Positions 1-8,455 of a stretch of 64,000 nucleotides of DNA are shown here, piece by piece; the first letter of the stretch is position 1; each line of letters opens with the position of its first letter. The position numbers were made by a program, and so were the translations under genes. The stretch is from positions 62,001 through 126,000 of the forward strand of contig QHSL01000059.1 in NCBI GenBank assembly GCA_003220435.1, read 5' to 3'. The notes under the pieces are model-generated. The model had not been told where the DNA came from, searched no databases, and was given only the letters and a program-made list of their open reading frames with translations. The DNA is from Candidatus Rokuibacteriota bacterium. GTDB lineage: Bacteria; Methylomirabilota; Methylomirabilia; Rokubacteriales; CSP1-6.

Positions 1-885
1 GACGATCAACAGGCCCAGCGCCGAGACGAGCAACAGGGCGCCCACGCCTCCCCCGGCTCCGAGCCGCTCGCCGAAGAGCGCCGCGCCCAGAATCGTCGCG
101 GTCAGGGGCTCGAGCAGGGTCGTGACGCCGGCGACCGTTGCCGGCACCCGACGGAGCCCGACCGCGTAGATTGCGTAGGCGCCGGCGGTCGCGACGCCGC
201 CGAGGTACAGGAGCCACGGCCAGCCGAGCGCCAGCTGACGCAGGGGCGCCTCGGTCCACAGCAGCACCGGCGTCAGGAGCACGGCGCCGGCGGCAAAGGC
301 GAGCGCGGTCAGCGAGAGCGGAGCCGAGCGCGCCAGACTCGCCTTGGCCGTGAGAACGAAGAGCGCATACGCGAGCCCCGCGGCGAGCGCCAGGAGCGCA
401 CCGACGAGGAAGTGGGGCGACACGTCTGGCCCATCGTGCGGCACGACGACCAGCAGGCCGGTGCCGACCACGCCGAGGCCGAGGGCGGCACGCACGCGCG
501 GCGTGAGGCGCTCGCCGAGCCACCACGGGGCGAGCGCGGCGATCACGAGCGGAGCCGAGCAGATCGCGATGAGCGCGGCGATCACGATCCCGCCGAGCGT
601 CACGGCGCTGAAATACGCCGCCTGGTAGCCCGCCATGCACGCGCCCATCGTGACGCAGCGCCAGCGATCCGCCGGCGCGACCGTCAACCTTCCCCGCGTC
701 GCCGCCGCCCCGAGGAGCAGCGCGGCGGCGACCCAGAGCCGCGCGGCGCCCACGAGCAGCGGGCTCGCCGCGGCGCGCTGCTCGAGCGCCAGCATCACCG
801 ATCCGCTCGTGCCCCAGGACACCGCCGCGAGGGCGATGAGCACGAGACCGACACCACTCGACGGGACTTGACGGGCTCGGCGCAC
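1..885 (-). CDS. DMT/EamA-family permease, partial (C-terminus off the left edge)
   Basis: An open frame of 295 codons runs from a GTG at 885 to the window edge without a stop. The translation is a series of hydrophobic helices rich in Ala, Leu and Gly, with an early WGTSGSVM segment. The second half contains GAYAIYAVGLRRVPATVAG and LLEPLTATILGAALFGE, typical of the second EamA repeat in drug/metabolite exporters. It should be an inner-membrane transporter; the substrate cannot be read from sequence. The start is uncertain because no good Shine-Dalgarno is visible. The gene is divergent from the dehydrogenase at 958. Confidence 0.8.
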   Translation of the reverse strand, partial: MRRARQVPSSGVGLVLIALAAVSWGTSGSVMLALEQRAAASPLLVGAARLWVAAALLLGAAATRGRLTVAPADRWRCVTMGACMAGYQAAYFSAVTLGGIVIAALIAICSAPLVIAALAPWWLGERLTPRVRAALGLGVVGTGLLVVVPHDGPDVSPHFLVGALLALAAGLAYALFVLTAKASLARSAPLSLTALAFAAGAVLLTPVLLWTEAPLRQLALGWPWLLYLGGVATAGAYAIYAVGLRRVPATVAGVTTLLEPLTATILGAALFGERLGAGGGVGALLLVSALGLLIV

Positions 886-957
886 ACCGCGATCATAGCC
901 CGCGCGCTCGGCGAGATCGAGCGCGACGACCGCCGAGACCGAACGGGAGGGTGTCGT

Positions 958-1860
958 ATGAAGATCGGATTCGTCGGGACGGGCGCCATGGGTCGACCGA
1001 TGCTGGCGAACCTCGTCAAGCGAGGGCACAGCGTCGTCGCCTACGACATCGTCGACGACGCACTGGCCGCCGCGGCGCGGCTCGGCGCCGGCCGGGCGGC
1101 TTCAGCGGCCGCCGCCGCGGGCGGCGCCGACCTGGTCATCACGATGCTTCCGTCGTCGTCCCACGTCGAGGCCGCGTATCTCGGGGTCGGCGGTGTTCTG
1201 GAGGGCATCGGGCCGGGCCGCCTCTGCGTCGACATGTCGACCATCGATCCGAGCGTTTCGCGGCGGGTCGCCGGCGCCGCAACCAGGCGCGGCGCGCGGT
1301 TCATCGACGCGCCGGTGTCGGGCGGGGTGCCGCGCGCGGAGGACGGAACGCTCGCGATCATGGTCGGCGGCGACCCGCGCGACGTCGAAGAAGCGCGGCC
1401 GGTGCTCGCGGTGATGGGTGCCAACATCATCCACGTCGGGCCCGTAGGCTCGGGCGAGGTCGCGAAGCTGTGTAACAATCTGGTCGCCGGGGTCGCCGCG
1501 GTCGCGGTCAGCGAGGCGTTCCGGATCGCCGAGGGGTTCGGCGTGGACCCGAGGATCCTGACCGACGTGATCTCGAAGTCGTCCGGGAACACATGGGTGA
1601 TGGAGCACATGCATCCGGTGGGCGGCCTGGTCGCGAAGGCGCCCTCGAGCCACGACTACACGCCGGGCTTCACCACCGACCTGATGGCCAAGGATCTCGG
1701 CCTCGCCGTGAGCGCGGCGCGCGATCTGCGCGTGCCCGTCGTGGTGGCGCCGGCGGCGCAGCAGGTGCTGAGGCTCGCGTCGTCCCACGGCCTGGGCCGC
1801 AAGGACTTCTCGTCAGTCTACGTGTTCCTCAAGCCATCCAGCGGTCAGGCCCCGGTCTGA
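958..1860 (+). CDS. NAD(P)-dependent beta-hydroxyacid dehydrogenase (HIBADH/GarR family)
   Basis: This 300-residue protein has the family layout. An N-terminal Rossmann fold carries GFVGTGAMGRPM, the substrate loop is DAPVSGG, and the catalytic lysine K170 lies in GSGEVAKLCNN. The C-terminal helical domain contains the DLMAKDLGLA signature. Members oxidise or reduce small beta-hydroxyacids such as 3-hydroxyisobutyrate or tartronate semialdehyde; the substrate here is unknown. The ATG at 958 follows GGGAGG. The frame is open further upstream, but those residues are low-complexity and not conserved. A second family member lies at 6160. Confidence 0.9.
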   Translation: MKIGFVGTGAMGRPMLANLVKRGHSVVAYDIVDDALAAAARLGAGRAASAAAAAGGADLVITMLPSSSHVEAAYLGVGGVLEGIGPGRLCVDMSTIDPSVSRRVAGAATRRGARFIDAPVSGGVPRAEDGTLAIMVGGDPRDVEEARPVLAVMGANIIHVGPVGSGEVAKLCNNLVAGVAAVAVSEAFRIAEGFGVDPRILTDVISKSSGNTWVMEHMHPVGGLVAKAPSSHDYTPGFTTDLMAKDLGLAVSAARDLRVPVVVAPAAQQVLRLASSHGLGRKDFSSVYVFLKPSSGQAPV

Positions 1861-1939
1861 TGCCCGCGCTTCAAATCGAAAATGGCGGCTGCTATACTCC
1901 CACCGCGACGCCGAGCGGGGCGCGCCGAGAGGAGCCGCG

Positions 1940-2263
1940 GTGGCGACGTACGTCATGCTGAGCACGCTGTCGGAATCGGGGCGCAAGGTCCTCCGCGGTC
2001 GCCCCGGCTGGATTCGGAAGGTCAACGCCGACGTCCAGCGCATGGGCGCGCGCGTCGTCGCTCAGTACGCGGTGCTGGGGCCCTACGACTTCGTCACGAT
2101 CATCGAGGCGCCGGACAACGCCACGATCTCCCGCGTGTCCGTCGAGCTCGGGGCCCGCGGCGGCGTGGCGGGTATGACGATGGCGGCCATCCCCCTCGAC
2201 GAATTCATTGGCCAGCTCGAGAGCTCCACTCCACGGAAGCGTGACGAGAGGAAGAAACGGTGA
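1940..2263 (+). CDS. GYD domain protein
   Basis: This is a 107-residue protein with a GTG start preceded by GAGAGGAG. It opens with ATYVMLSTLSESG and contains GPYDFVTIIEAPDN followed by MTMAAIPLDEF, the pattern of the GYD family of small ferredoxin-fold proteins. Biochemical function is not established for the family. Its stop overlaps the start of the ferredoxin gene by 4 bases (GTGA), and it is the first gene of the aldehyde oxidoreductase operon, so an accessory role there is inferred. The last ten residues are highly charged. Confidence 0.8.
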   Translation: MATYVMLSTLSESGRKVLRGRPGWIRKVNADVQRMGARVVAQYAVLGPYDFVTIIEAPDNATISRVSVELGARGGVAGMTMAAIPLDEFIGQLESSTPRKRDERKKR

Positions 2264-2730
2264 GCGTTCTCAGACTCCATCCGCAGAAGTGCACGGGTTG
2301 CCTACGCTGCGAGCTCGCCTGTTCGTACATGCAGACCGGCGAATTCCAGCCCGCGAAGTCGGTGATCCGCGTCTCCCCGTTCGAGGGACACACCTCCTAC
2401 GCGCCGTACACGTGCACGCAGTGCGCGGAGGGATGGTGCATGACCGCCTGCCCGGTGGGCGCGATCACGATCAACGCGGTCGGCGCCAAGGACGTCCTCG
2501 ACGACAAGTGTGTCGGGTGCAAGCTCTGCACGATCGCCTGTCCCTACGGGACGATGTTCTACGATCCGGGAACGCGCAAGGCCTTCAAGTGCAACCTGTG
2601 CGGCGGCGCCCCGGCGTGCGCCGAGGCGTGCCCGACCGCGGCGATCACCTACGAGGACGTCGCCACCGCGGACTGGCTGGGCGACTTCGCCGTCGAGCGG
2701 ACAGCGCGGGTCCTGGCGGAGGCTCGGTGA
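2260..2730 (+). CDS. 4Fe-4S ferredoxin-type electron transfer subunit of the AOR operon
   Basis: This 156-residue iron-sulfur protein has four cysteine clusters. They are CTGCLRCELAC near the N-terminus, CTQCAEGWCMTACP, CVGCKLCTIACP, and CNLCGGAPACAEACP. The layout matches HycB/DmsB-like multi-cluster ferredoxins that shuttle electrons between a catalytic subunit and a flavoprotein. The GTG start overlaps the GYD stop, and its stop overlaps the next ATG (ATGA). It probably accepts electrons from the tungsten enzyme at 4049 and passes them to the FAD protein at 2730. Location is cytoplasmic, since there is no signal peptide. Confidence 0.92.
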   Translation: MSVLRLHPQKCTGCLRCELACSYMQTGEFQPAKSVIRVSPFEGHTSYAPYTCTQCAEGWCMTACPVGAITINAVGAKDVLDDKCVGCKLCTIACPYGTMFYDPGTRKAFKCNLCGGAPACAEACPTAAITYEDVATADWLGDFAVERTARVLAEAR

Positions 2731-4052
2731 TGGCCGCCCGACACCTCATCATCGGCGGTGGCACCGCGGGCATGAACGCGATCCGGACGATCCGTGAGGA
2801 GGAGTCCGAGAAGTCGTCGATCACGCTGGTGAGCGCCGAGCGGCCGTACTCGCGGATGGTCTTGCCGTACTACCTCGACCGCTCGATCGCCGAATCGCAC
2901 GTCTTCACCGCGACCGCCAGGGTGCTGGCCGATTGGGGCGTGACGGCCCACCTCGGCAAGCGCGTCACCGCGCTCGACACGGCGGCGAACACGTGCACGC
3001 TCGACGACGGCACCGCGATCCCCTACGACGATTGCCTGATCGCGACCGGCTCCTCGGCGGTCCGTGCGCCGGTGCCGGGCGCCGACCTGCCGGGTGTGCA
3101 CTCGTTCTGGACGCTCGACGAGGCGCGGGGCGTGATCGCCCAGATCCAGCCGGGCAGCCACGTGGTGATGGTGGGCGCCGGCTTCATCGCCTTCACGATC
3201 CTGAACTCGATCCTGTCGCTCGGCGCCAAGCTGACGATCGTCGAGATCGCGCCGCGCATCTTGCCGCGCATGATCGACGACACCGGCGCCGCGCTCGTCC
3301 AGACGTGGCTCAAGGACCACGGCGTCACGGTCCGCACCGGCGCGAAGGTGGCGCGCATCGAGGACGCGAAGGGCAAGAAGCGGCTCAAGTTCGCGTCCGG
3401 CGACCTCACGTGCGACGTGGTCATCATGGCCACCGGGATCAAGACGAACCTCGAGTGGCTCAAGGGCTCCGCGGTGAAGGTCAACCAGGGGATCGTCGTC
3501 GACGACTATCTGCGATCGAGCGTGCCGAACGTCTACGCCGGCGGCGACGTGGCCGAGGGCCGCGACCTGATCTCGCAGAAGCCGGCGGTTCACGCGATCG
3601 AGCCCACCGCGCAGGAGCACGGCCGCGTCGTCGGCGCGAACATGGCCGGCAAGAACGTGCGCTATCGCGGCAGCCTCATCATCAACATCGTGGAGGTCTG
3701 CCACCTCGACGTCGCCTCCTTCGGCGCGTGGGACGACGCGGGCGCCGAAGCGGCCAGCGGCGTCAAGGCGGATCGGCCGGCCTACCGCAAGCTGCTCTGG
3801 CGCGGTGATCGGCTGACCGGCGCGATCATCCTCGGGCGGTCCGGCGACATCTGGACCGTCAACGACGTGGGGATGCTGAAGGGCCTCGTGCAGTCCGGCG
3901 TCAGCCTTGGGCGCTGGAAGGAATACCTCAAGAAGAACCCGTTCGACGTCAAGCCGGCGTTCATCGCGTCGAAAACCACGAGCACGTTGCTTCCCGAAAC
4001 CGTCCTGGGGCGCCCGTCGAAGGCGCCCGGGGAGACCCCGGTGGCCGTATGA
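2730..4052 (+). CDS. FAD-dependent pyridine nucleotide-disulfide-type oxidoreductase
   Basis: This 440-residue flavoprotein has an N-terminal FAD dinucleotide motif (IIGGGTAGMNAI) and the ATGSS flavin signature. A second Rossmann motif, VVMVGAGFIAF, is for NAD(P). The C-terminal FAD-binding NVYAGGDVAEG motif follows. It lacks the CxxxxC disulfide of glutathione-reductase relatives, so it resembles NADH:ferredoxin/rubredoxin reductase-type proteins. It sits between the ferredoxin and the AOR catalytic gene with 4-base overlaps on the downstream side. A role passing aldehyde-derived electrons to NAD(P) is inferred. Confidence 0.9.
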   Translation: MAARHLIIGGGTAGMNAIRTIREEESEKSSITLVSAERPYSRMVLPYYLDRSIAESHVFTATARVLADWGVTAHLGKRVTALDTAANTCTLDDGTAIPYDDCLIATGSSAVRAPVPGADLPGVHSFWTLDEARGVIAQIQPGSHVVMVGAGFIAFTILNSILSLGAKLTIVEIAPRILPRMIDDTGAALVQTWLKDHGVTVRTGAKVARIEDAKGKKRLKFASGDLTCDVVIMATGIKTNLEWLKGSAVKVNQGIVVDDYLRSSVPNVYAGGDVAEGRDLISQKPAVHAIEPTAQEHGRVVGANMAGKNVRYRGSLIINIVEVCHLDVASFGAWDDAGAEAASGVKADRPAYRKLLWRGDRLTGAIILGRSGDIWTVNDVGMLKGLVQSGVSLGRWKEYLKKNPFDVKPAFIASKTTSTLLPETVLGRPSKAPGETPVAV

Positions 4053-5998
4053 CTCCAGCGACCTTGACCGCACCGAAGCAGCTCAAGACCACGTCGACCG
4101 CGACGACGCGTCCCGGCGGCTACGCCGGCAACCTTCTGCGCGTGGATCTCACGCGCCGCACCTGCCGCGCCGAGCCGTGGGGTCCCGAGATGATGCGGGA
4201 GCTCCTCGGAGGCGTCGGCCTGGGCGCGATGATCCTCTATCGCGAGACGGCGGCCAAGGGAGGGAAGGGCAACGTCTCGTGGGACCATCCCGACAACCGG
4301 CTCGTGCTGGCGACGGGACCGCTGGCCGGCTTGCCCGTGTGGGGAACCGGCGGCCTCACGGTCTGCACCATCGGCGCCGGCACCAACGGCCCCACCTCAA
4401 CGCAGGCCAACGGCTTCTTCGGCACGAACCTGAAATATTGCGGCTACGACGCGATCATGGTCCAGGGCCAGTCGAAGGACTGGGTCTATCTCTACATCAA
4501 CGACGATGTGGTGGAGCTGCGCGACGCGCGCTCGCTGGTTGGTCTCGACACGTGGGAGACGCAAGGAGCGCTCTACAAGGAGACGGGCCTCGCGGGCCAC
4601 CAGCTCTCGGTCTACTCGATCGGGCCCGCCGGCGAGAACCTCGTGCGTTTCGCCGCGATCCAGGGCGACTACGGCCACGTCGCGTCGAAGAACGGCTGCG
4701 GCGCGGTGATGGGCAAGAAGCGGCTCAAAGCGGTCGCGATCGTGAAGGGGACGAAGTCGCTGCGCGCCGCCGATCCGCGCGGGGTGGTGCAGGCCGCCGA
4801 GGAGATCGCCCACGATCTCCGCACCGACGCCTCCGCGCGCTCGCTCTACGAGTACGGCACGCTGCCGGGCGTCGTGAACCTCTCGAAGATGGGGGCGCTG
4901 CCGATCAAGAACTACACGACCAACCTGACCTCGAACGTGGCCGGCGCCGACATGAGCGTGTGGGAGGCGCCAAAGCTCCGTGAGAATTTCGACCACCGTG
5001 GCCACCAGTGCAACGCCTGTGGCATGCACCACTGCCACATGTCGGTGATCCGGCACGGCGATCAGAAGGGCAAGATCGTCGACGAGCCCGAGTACGAAGG
5101 CTGGTCGGGTTGCGGCTGGGCGATCGGGGCCGCGGACCGCGACGGCGTGGCGTGGCTCAACACTCAGTGCGACCGCGCCTGTGTGGACGTCAACGAGTGG
5201 GGCTGGCTGTGCGGCTGGGTCATGGAGTGTCAGGAGAAGGGGTACATCACCAAGGAGCAGCTCGGCTTCGAGCTCAAGTGGGGCGACGTCAAGGGCTCCA
5301 ACCGCTTGCTCCAGATGGTCAGCCGTCGTGAAGGCTTCGGGAACATCCTGGCCGAGGGCGTCAAGCGCGCCGCCGAGAAGCTCGGCGGGCCGGCCAAGGA
5401 ATGCGCGATCTACATCGAGAAGGGCGCTACGCCCCGCGGCCACGATCACCGCTCGCGGTGGGAGGAGATGCTCGACACCTGCACGTCCTCCACCGCCACC
5501 ATGGAGACCGGCAACCCCGTGCACCCGACCGAGATCGGCCAACCCGCGCGTATCAATCCCTTCGACGGCGAGCAGGTGGCCAAGTACGTCGCCGGTCTGC
5601 GCGGGCGCCGGAGCTTCGAGGATTCGCTCGGCATCTGCATCTTCACGTCGCGGACGCGACTCGAGTACATCTGTCGAGCACTCTCGGCGGCGACGGGCTG
5701 GGCCTTCACGGTCGACGACGCCCTCCGCTTCGGGAAGCGCACCGCCGCGATCAACCGCGCGACCGCGCTCCGCTGCGGCCACACGGGCGCCATGGAGTAC
5801 CCGTCGACGCGGTACGGCTCCACGCCCGTGGACGGGCCCGCGAAGGGCCAGGCCATCCGGGCGCAGTGGGAGAAGATGCTCGATACCTGGTATGCCGAAG
5901 TCGGCTTCGATCGTAAGACCGGCAAGCCCCTGCCCAAGACGCTGAAGGAGCTGGGGCTGGAGTGGCTCGCCCGGGACCTCTGGGGCAAGAAAGCGTAG
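4049..5998 (+). CDS. Aldehyde:ferredoxin oxidoreductase family protein (W/Mo-bispterin)
   Basis: This 649-residue catalytic subunit has the AOR N-terminal domain (GGYAGNLLRVDLTRR, LLGGVGLGAMILYRE, then GTNGPTSTQANGFFG). Cluster cysteines lie at 321, 324 and 329 (CNACGMHHC), with a fourth in DSLGIC at 525-530. The spacing is Cx2Cx4C; characterised AORs such as the Pyrococcus enzyme have Cx2Cx3C. Family members oxidise aldehydes to acids using a tungsten or molybdenum bis-pterin cofactor and ferredoxin. The ATG overlaps the flavoprotein stop. As the last gene of a four-gene operon it should work with the ferredoxin and FAD protein; the substrate is unknown. Confidence 0.93.
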   Translation: MTPATLTAPKQLKTTSTATTRPGGYAGNLLRVDLTRRTCRAEPWGPEMMRELLGGVGLGAMILYRETAAKGGKGNVSWDHPDNRLVLATGPLAGLPVWGTGGLTVCTIGAGTNGPTSTQANGFFGTNLKYCGYDAIMVQGQSKDWVYLYINDDVVELRDARSLVGLDTWETQGALYKETGLAGHQLSVYSIGPAGENLVRFAAIQGDYGHVASKNGCGAVMGKKRLKAVAIVKGTKSLRAADPRGVVQAAEEIAHDLRTDASARSLYEYGTLPGVVNLSKMGALPIKNYTTNLTSNVAGADMSVWEAPKLRENFDHRGHQCNACGMHHCHMSVIRHGDQKGKIVDEPEYEGWSGCGWAIGAADRDGVAWLNTQCDRACVDVNEWGWLCGWVMECQEKGYITKEQLGFELKWGDVKGSNRLLQMVSRREGFGNILAEGVKRAAEKLGGPAKECAIYIEKGATPRGHDHRSRWEEMLDTCTSSTATMETGNPVHPTEIGQPARINPFDGEQVAKYVAGLRGRRSFEDSLGICIFTSRTRLEYICRALSAATGWAFTVDDALRFGKRTAAINRATALRCGHTGAMEYPSTRYGSTPVDGPAKGQAIRAQWEKMLDTWYAEVGFDRKTGKPLPKTLKELGLEWLARDLWGKKA

Positions 5999-6096
5999 CG
6001 ATCACGCCGGCTTACCGAATTCCTCAGCTCGCCTGCTAAAGCTCCTTGGGCAGCTCTGGCAGTGGCCGTCGAAGCCCATGCCGAGACGCCGGTGGC

Positions 6097-6126
6097 TTGA
6101 CCCTGTCCACCCGCTCGTGATATGAG
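6097..6126 (+). promoter_or_regulatory. Sigma-70-type promoter upstream of the dehydrogenase at 6160
   Basis: TTGACC (6097-6102) and TATGAG (6121-6126) are separated by 18 bases. This places transcription start near 6133, leaving a short leader before the GGGGG ribosome-binding region and the ATG at 6160. It lies in the 160-base gap after the AOR operon and argues against any start upstream of 6133. Confidence 0.5.
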
Positions 6127-6159
6127 TTGGCGCTTATTCACGCTCGCCACGGGGGTCCT

Positions 6160-7044
6160 ATGGCACAAGTCGTTGGTTTCATTGGCCTCGGAATCATGGG
6201 ACGCCCGATGGCCAGAAATCTCCTCAAAGCGGGCTACTCTCTCGTCGTCCACAATCGCAGCCGCGGACCAGTGGATGAGGTGGTCGGAGCCGGCGCCAAG
6301 GCGGGCACGTCGGCACGGGACGTCGCCGCGCAGTCGGACGTGCTCATCACGATGCTGCCCAACTCGCCGGACGTCGAACTGGTCGCGCTCGGTCGCGACG
6401 GCATCATCGAGGGCGCGCGGCCCGGCCTCCTCTTCGTCGACATGTCGACGATCTCGCCGATCGTCTCTCAGAAGATCGGCCAGGCCCTCGCCCCGAAATC
6501 CGTGAAGATGCTCGACGCGCCGGTGTCCGGCGGCGAGCGGGGCGCGATCGACGGGGCGCTCTCGATCATGGTCGGCGGTGAGAAGAGTGTCTTCGACGCG
6601 GTGCTGCCGATCTTCCAGGCCATGGGCAAGACGATCACCCACCTCGGCCCGCTCGGGTTCGGCGGCTTCACCAAGCTCGCCAACCAGATCATCGTCGCCG
6701 TCAATCTGACTGCGCTCGCCGAGGCGCTCACGCTCGCGAAGAAGGCGGGGCTGGACCGGGATCTGACGCTCACGGCCCTCGCCGGCGGGCTCGCGGGCTC
6801 GAAGTGCCTCGACCAGAAGAAGCCGAACTATCTGGCGGGCACGTACAACCCCGGCTTCAAGATCGACCTGCACTTCAAGGACCTCGGGCTCATCATGGAA
6901 TCGGCGCGCGCCCTCGGCGTGCCCCTGCCCGCGACGGCGGTGGTCCAGGAACTGTTCAACGCGCTCCGCGTCAAGGGGCGCGGCGGACTCGATCACTCGG
7001 GAGTGATCACCCTGCTGGAAGACCTCGCGGGCCTCACGAAGTGA
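6160..7044 (+). CDS. NAD-dependent 2-hydroxy-3-oxopropionate reductase-like dehydrogenase
   Basis: This 294-residue protein is a paralogue of the gene at 958. It has GFIGLGIMGRPM (NAD binding), DAPVSGGERGAIDG (substrate loop), catalytic K172 in GGFTKLANQ and the HFKDLGLIME C-terminal signature. The EXGAIDGXLSIMVGG run resembles tartronate semialdehyde reductases (GarR/GlxR) more than HIBADH. I favour the ATG at 6160, after GGGGG and downstream of the putative promoter; an in-frame start at 6127 would sit on the predicted transcription start. Its stop overlaps the GTG of the acetyltransferase gene. Confidence 0.88.
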   Translation: MAQVVGFIGLGIMGRPMARNLLKAGYSLVVHNRSRGPVDEVVGAGAKAGTSARDVAAQSDVLITMLPNSPDVELVALGRDGIIEGARPGLLFVDMSTISPIVSQKIGQALAPKSVKMLDAPVSGGERGAIDGALSIMVGGEKSVFDAVLPIFQAMGKTITHLGPLGFGGFTKLANQIIVAVNLTALAEALTLAKKAGLDRDLTLTALAGGLAGSKCLDQKKPNYLAGTYNPGFKIDLHFKDLGLIMESARALGVPLPATAVVQELFNALRVKGRGGLDHSGVITLLEDLAGLTK

Positions 7045-8075
7045 GGGCCACGGTCGATCGCGCGGGGCTCGAGCCCCAGGGCCGGCTGCCCAAGGTCCAG
7101 ATCCGTCGGGTACGGAAGGGCGACCTCTCGAAGGTCCGCGACGTGATGGAGCAGACCTTCGGCGACTTCCTCGAGCGTCAGCTCGGCACCCGGCCGCGCC
7201 AGGCCTTCGGCGGCGCGCAGTACGTCCATCACCGCTGGCTCATGGAGCCGTGGGGCTGCTTCGTCGCCGAAGAGGACAACTCCAAGATCGTCGGCGCCGC
7301 GCTCGCCGTGACATGGGGCACGGTCGGCGTGCTGGGGCCAGTCGCGGTCCTGACGAACTATCACAACCAGACGATCGGCCAGCAGCTCATCCGTGCGGCG
7401 CAGGAGTTCTTCGACGAGAACAAGGCGACGCTGCACGGCTGCGTCACCTATCCGACGAGCCCCAAACACCTGTACCTCTACCACAAGTTCGGGTACCGCC
7501 CGAAGCACCTGGGCGCGATCATGAGCCGCGCGATCGATCGGGGACCGGCCCGGACGGCGGCGGCGTCGAAGGGGAGCAAGACCCCGCTGACGGCTCGGCG
7601 GTTCTCCACGCTGGAGGAGGCGAAGAAGAAGGCCGCTCTCGCGCGAATCCACCGCATCACCAACGCGGTCTGCCGCGGTATGGATCTCTCGAAGGAGATC
7701 GAGATCGTCGACGGCCTGGCCCTCGGCGACACGCTGCTGCTCGAGCGCGGGCGCGACGTGATCGGCTTCGCGATCTGCCACACCCCCGGCGTCAGCGAGG
7801 CGCCGACCGGTGCGCTGTACGTCAAGTTCCTCGCGATCGACCCTCCGCAGCGCAAGGTGGAGAACCTCGAGCAGTTCATCGCCACGATCGAGGCGTGGGG
7901 CCAGGAGCTCGGGGTGCAGCGCGTGATCCTGCCCGCGTACTCTCGCTACTGGGTCGCCTACGACACCCTCGTCCAATGCGGTTACCAGGTCGACTTCACC
8001 ATGATCCGGATGCAGCGGGGCAAGCAGGAGGAGTACGAGAACCCCGCGGACCTGGTGCTCGACGACTGGCGCTGA
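7041..8075 (+). CDS. GNAT-family N-acetyltransferase, tandem domain
   Basis: This 344-residue protein starts at a GTG overlapping the previous stop (GTGA). Residues about 15-165 form one GNAT domain, with VQIRRVRKGDL at the start and a GQQLIRAAQEFF acetyl-CoA loop region. Residues about 180-340 resemble a second, more divergent GNAT-like half with KFLAIDPPQR and WGQELGVQRVILPA. The substrate is unknown. The gene forms a tight cluster with the dehydrogenase upstream and the CopC-like gene downstream (TGATG overlap). Confidence 0.75.
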   Translation: MRATVDRAGLEPQGRLPKVQIRRVRKGDLSKVRDVMEQTFGDFLERQLGTRPRQAFGGAQYVHHRWLMEPWGCFVAEEDNSKIVGAALAVTWGTVGVLGPVAVLTNYHNQTIGQQLIRAAQEFFDENKATLHGCVTYPTSPKHLYLYHKFGYRPKHLGAIMSRAIDRGPARTAAASKGSKTPLTARRFSTLEEAKKKAALARIHRITNAVCRGMDLSKEIEIVDGLALGDTLLLERGRDVIGFAICHTPGVSEAPTGALYVKFLAIDPPQRKVENLEQFIATIEAWGQELGVQRVILPAYSRYWVAYDTLVQCGYQVDFTMIRMQRGKQEEYENPADLVLDDWR

Positions 8076-8434
8076 TGACGGCCCGGTGGGCGATCCTCGC
8101 GGGCGCCCTTGTGCTGGCGGTGGCGGGTAGCGCCCGCGCGCATTCACTCCTGCTCGAATCGGCGCCGGGCGCCGGGGCGGTGCTCGCCGCCTCGCCGCGT
8201 GAGCTGTCGCTGCGCTTCAACAACCGGATCGAGAAGAAGCTCTCGACGATTCGCCTGCGCGACGAGCACGGCGCGGCTCGGGCCGTCACGGTGCTGGTCG
8301 CCGACGGGCCGGTCGACTGGCTGAAGGGGACGGTGGACGCGCTGCCGGCCGGGGCCTGGCGCGTCGAGTGGCGGGTGCTCTCGACGGACGGTCACGTCGT
8401 GAGCGGGAGCTTCTCCTTCCGCGTCGCGCCGTAG
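8075..8434 (+). CDS. CopC domain protein (periplasmic copper-binding type)
   Basis: This is a 119-residue secreted protein. The signal peptide ends in GSARA and leaves a mature N-terminal His (HSLLLESAPGAGAVL), as in CopC/YobA proteins, where that His is a copper ligand. The domain ends with the typical VLSTDGHVVSGSFSFRV strand. No CopD membrane partner is adjacent, so the role in copper handling is inferred from the family only. The ATG overlaps the upstream TGA by one base. Confidence 0.88.
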   Translation: MTARWAILAGALVLAVAGSARAHSLLLESAPGAGAVLAASPRELSLRFNNRIEKKLSTIRLRDEHGAARAVTVLVADGPVDWLKGTVDALPAGAWRVEWRVLSTDGHVVSGSFSFRVAP

Positions 8435-8455
8435 GTGCGCGAAGCTCGAGATGCG

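Noticed and set aside
412..957. Plus-strand open frame extending upstream of the 958 dehydrogenase.
   Set aside because: It is antisense to the DMT permease and has no family similarity; a good ribosome site and Rossmann start lie at 958.
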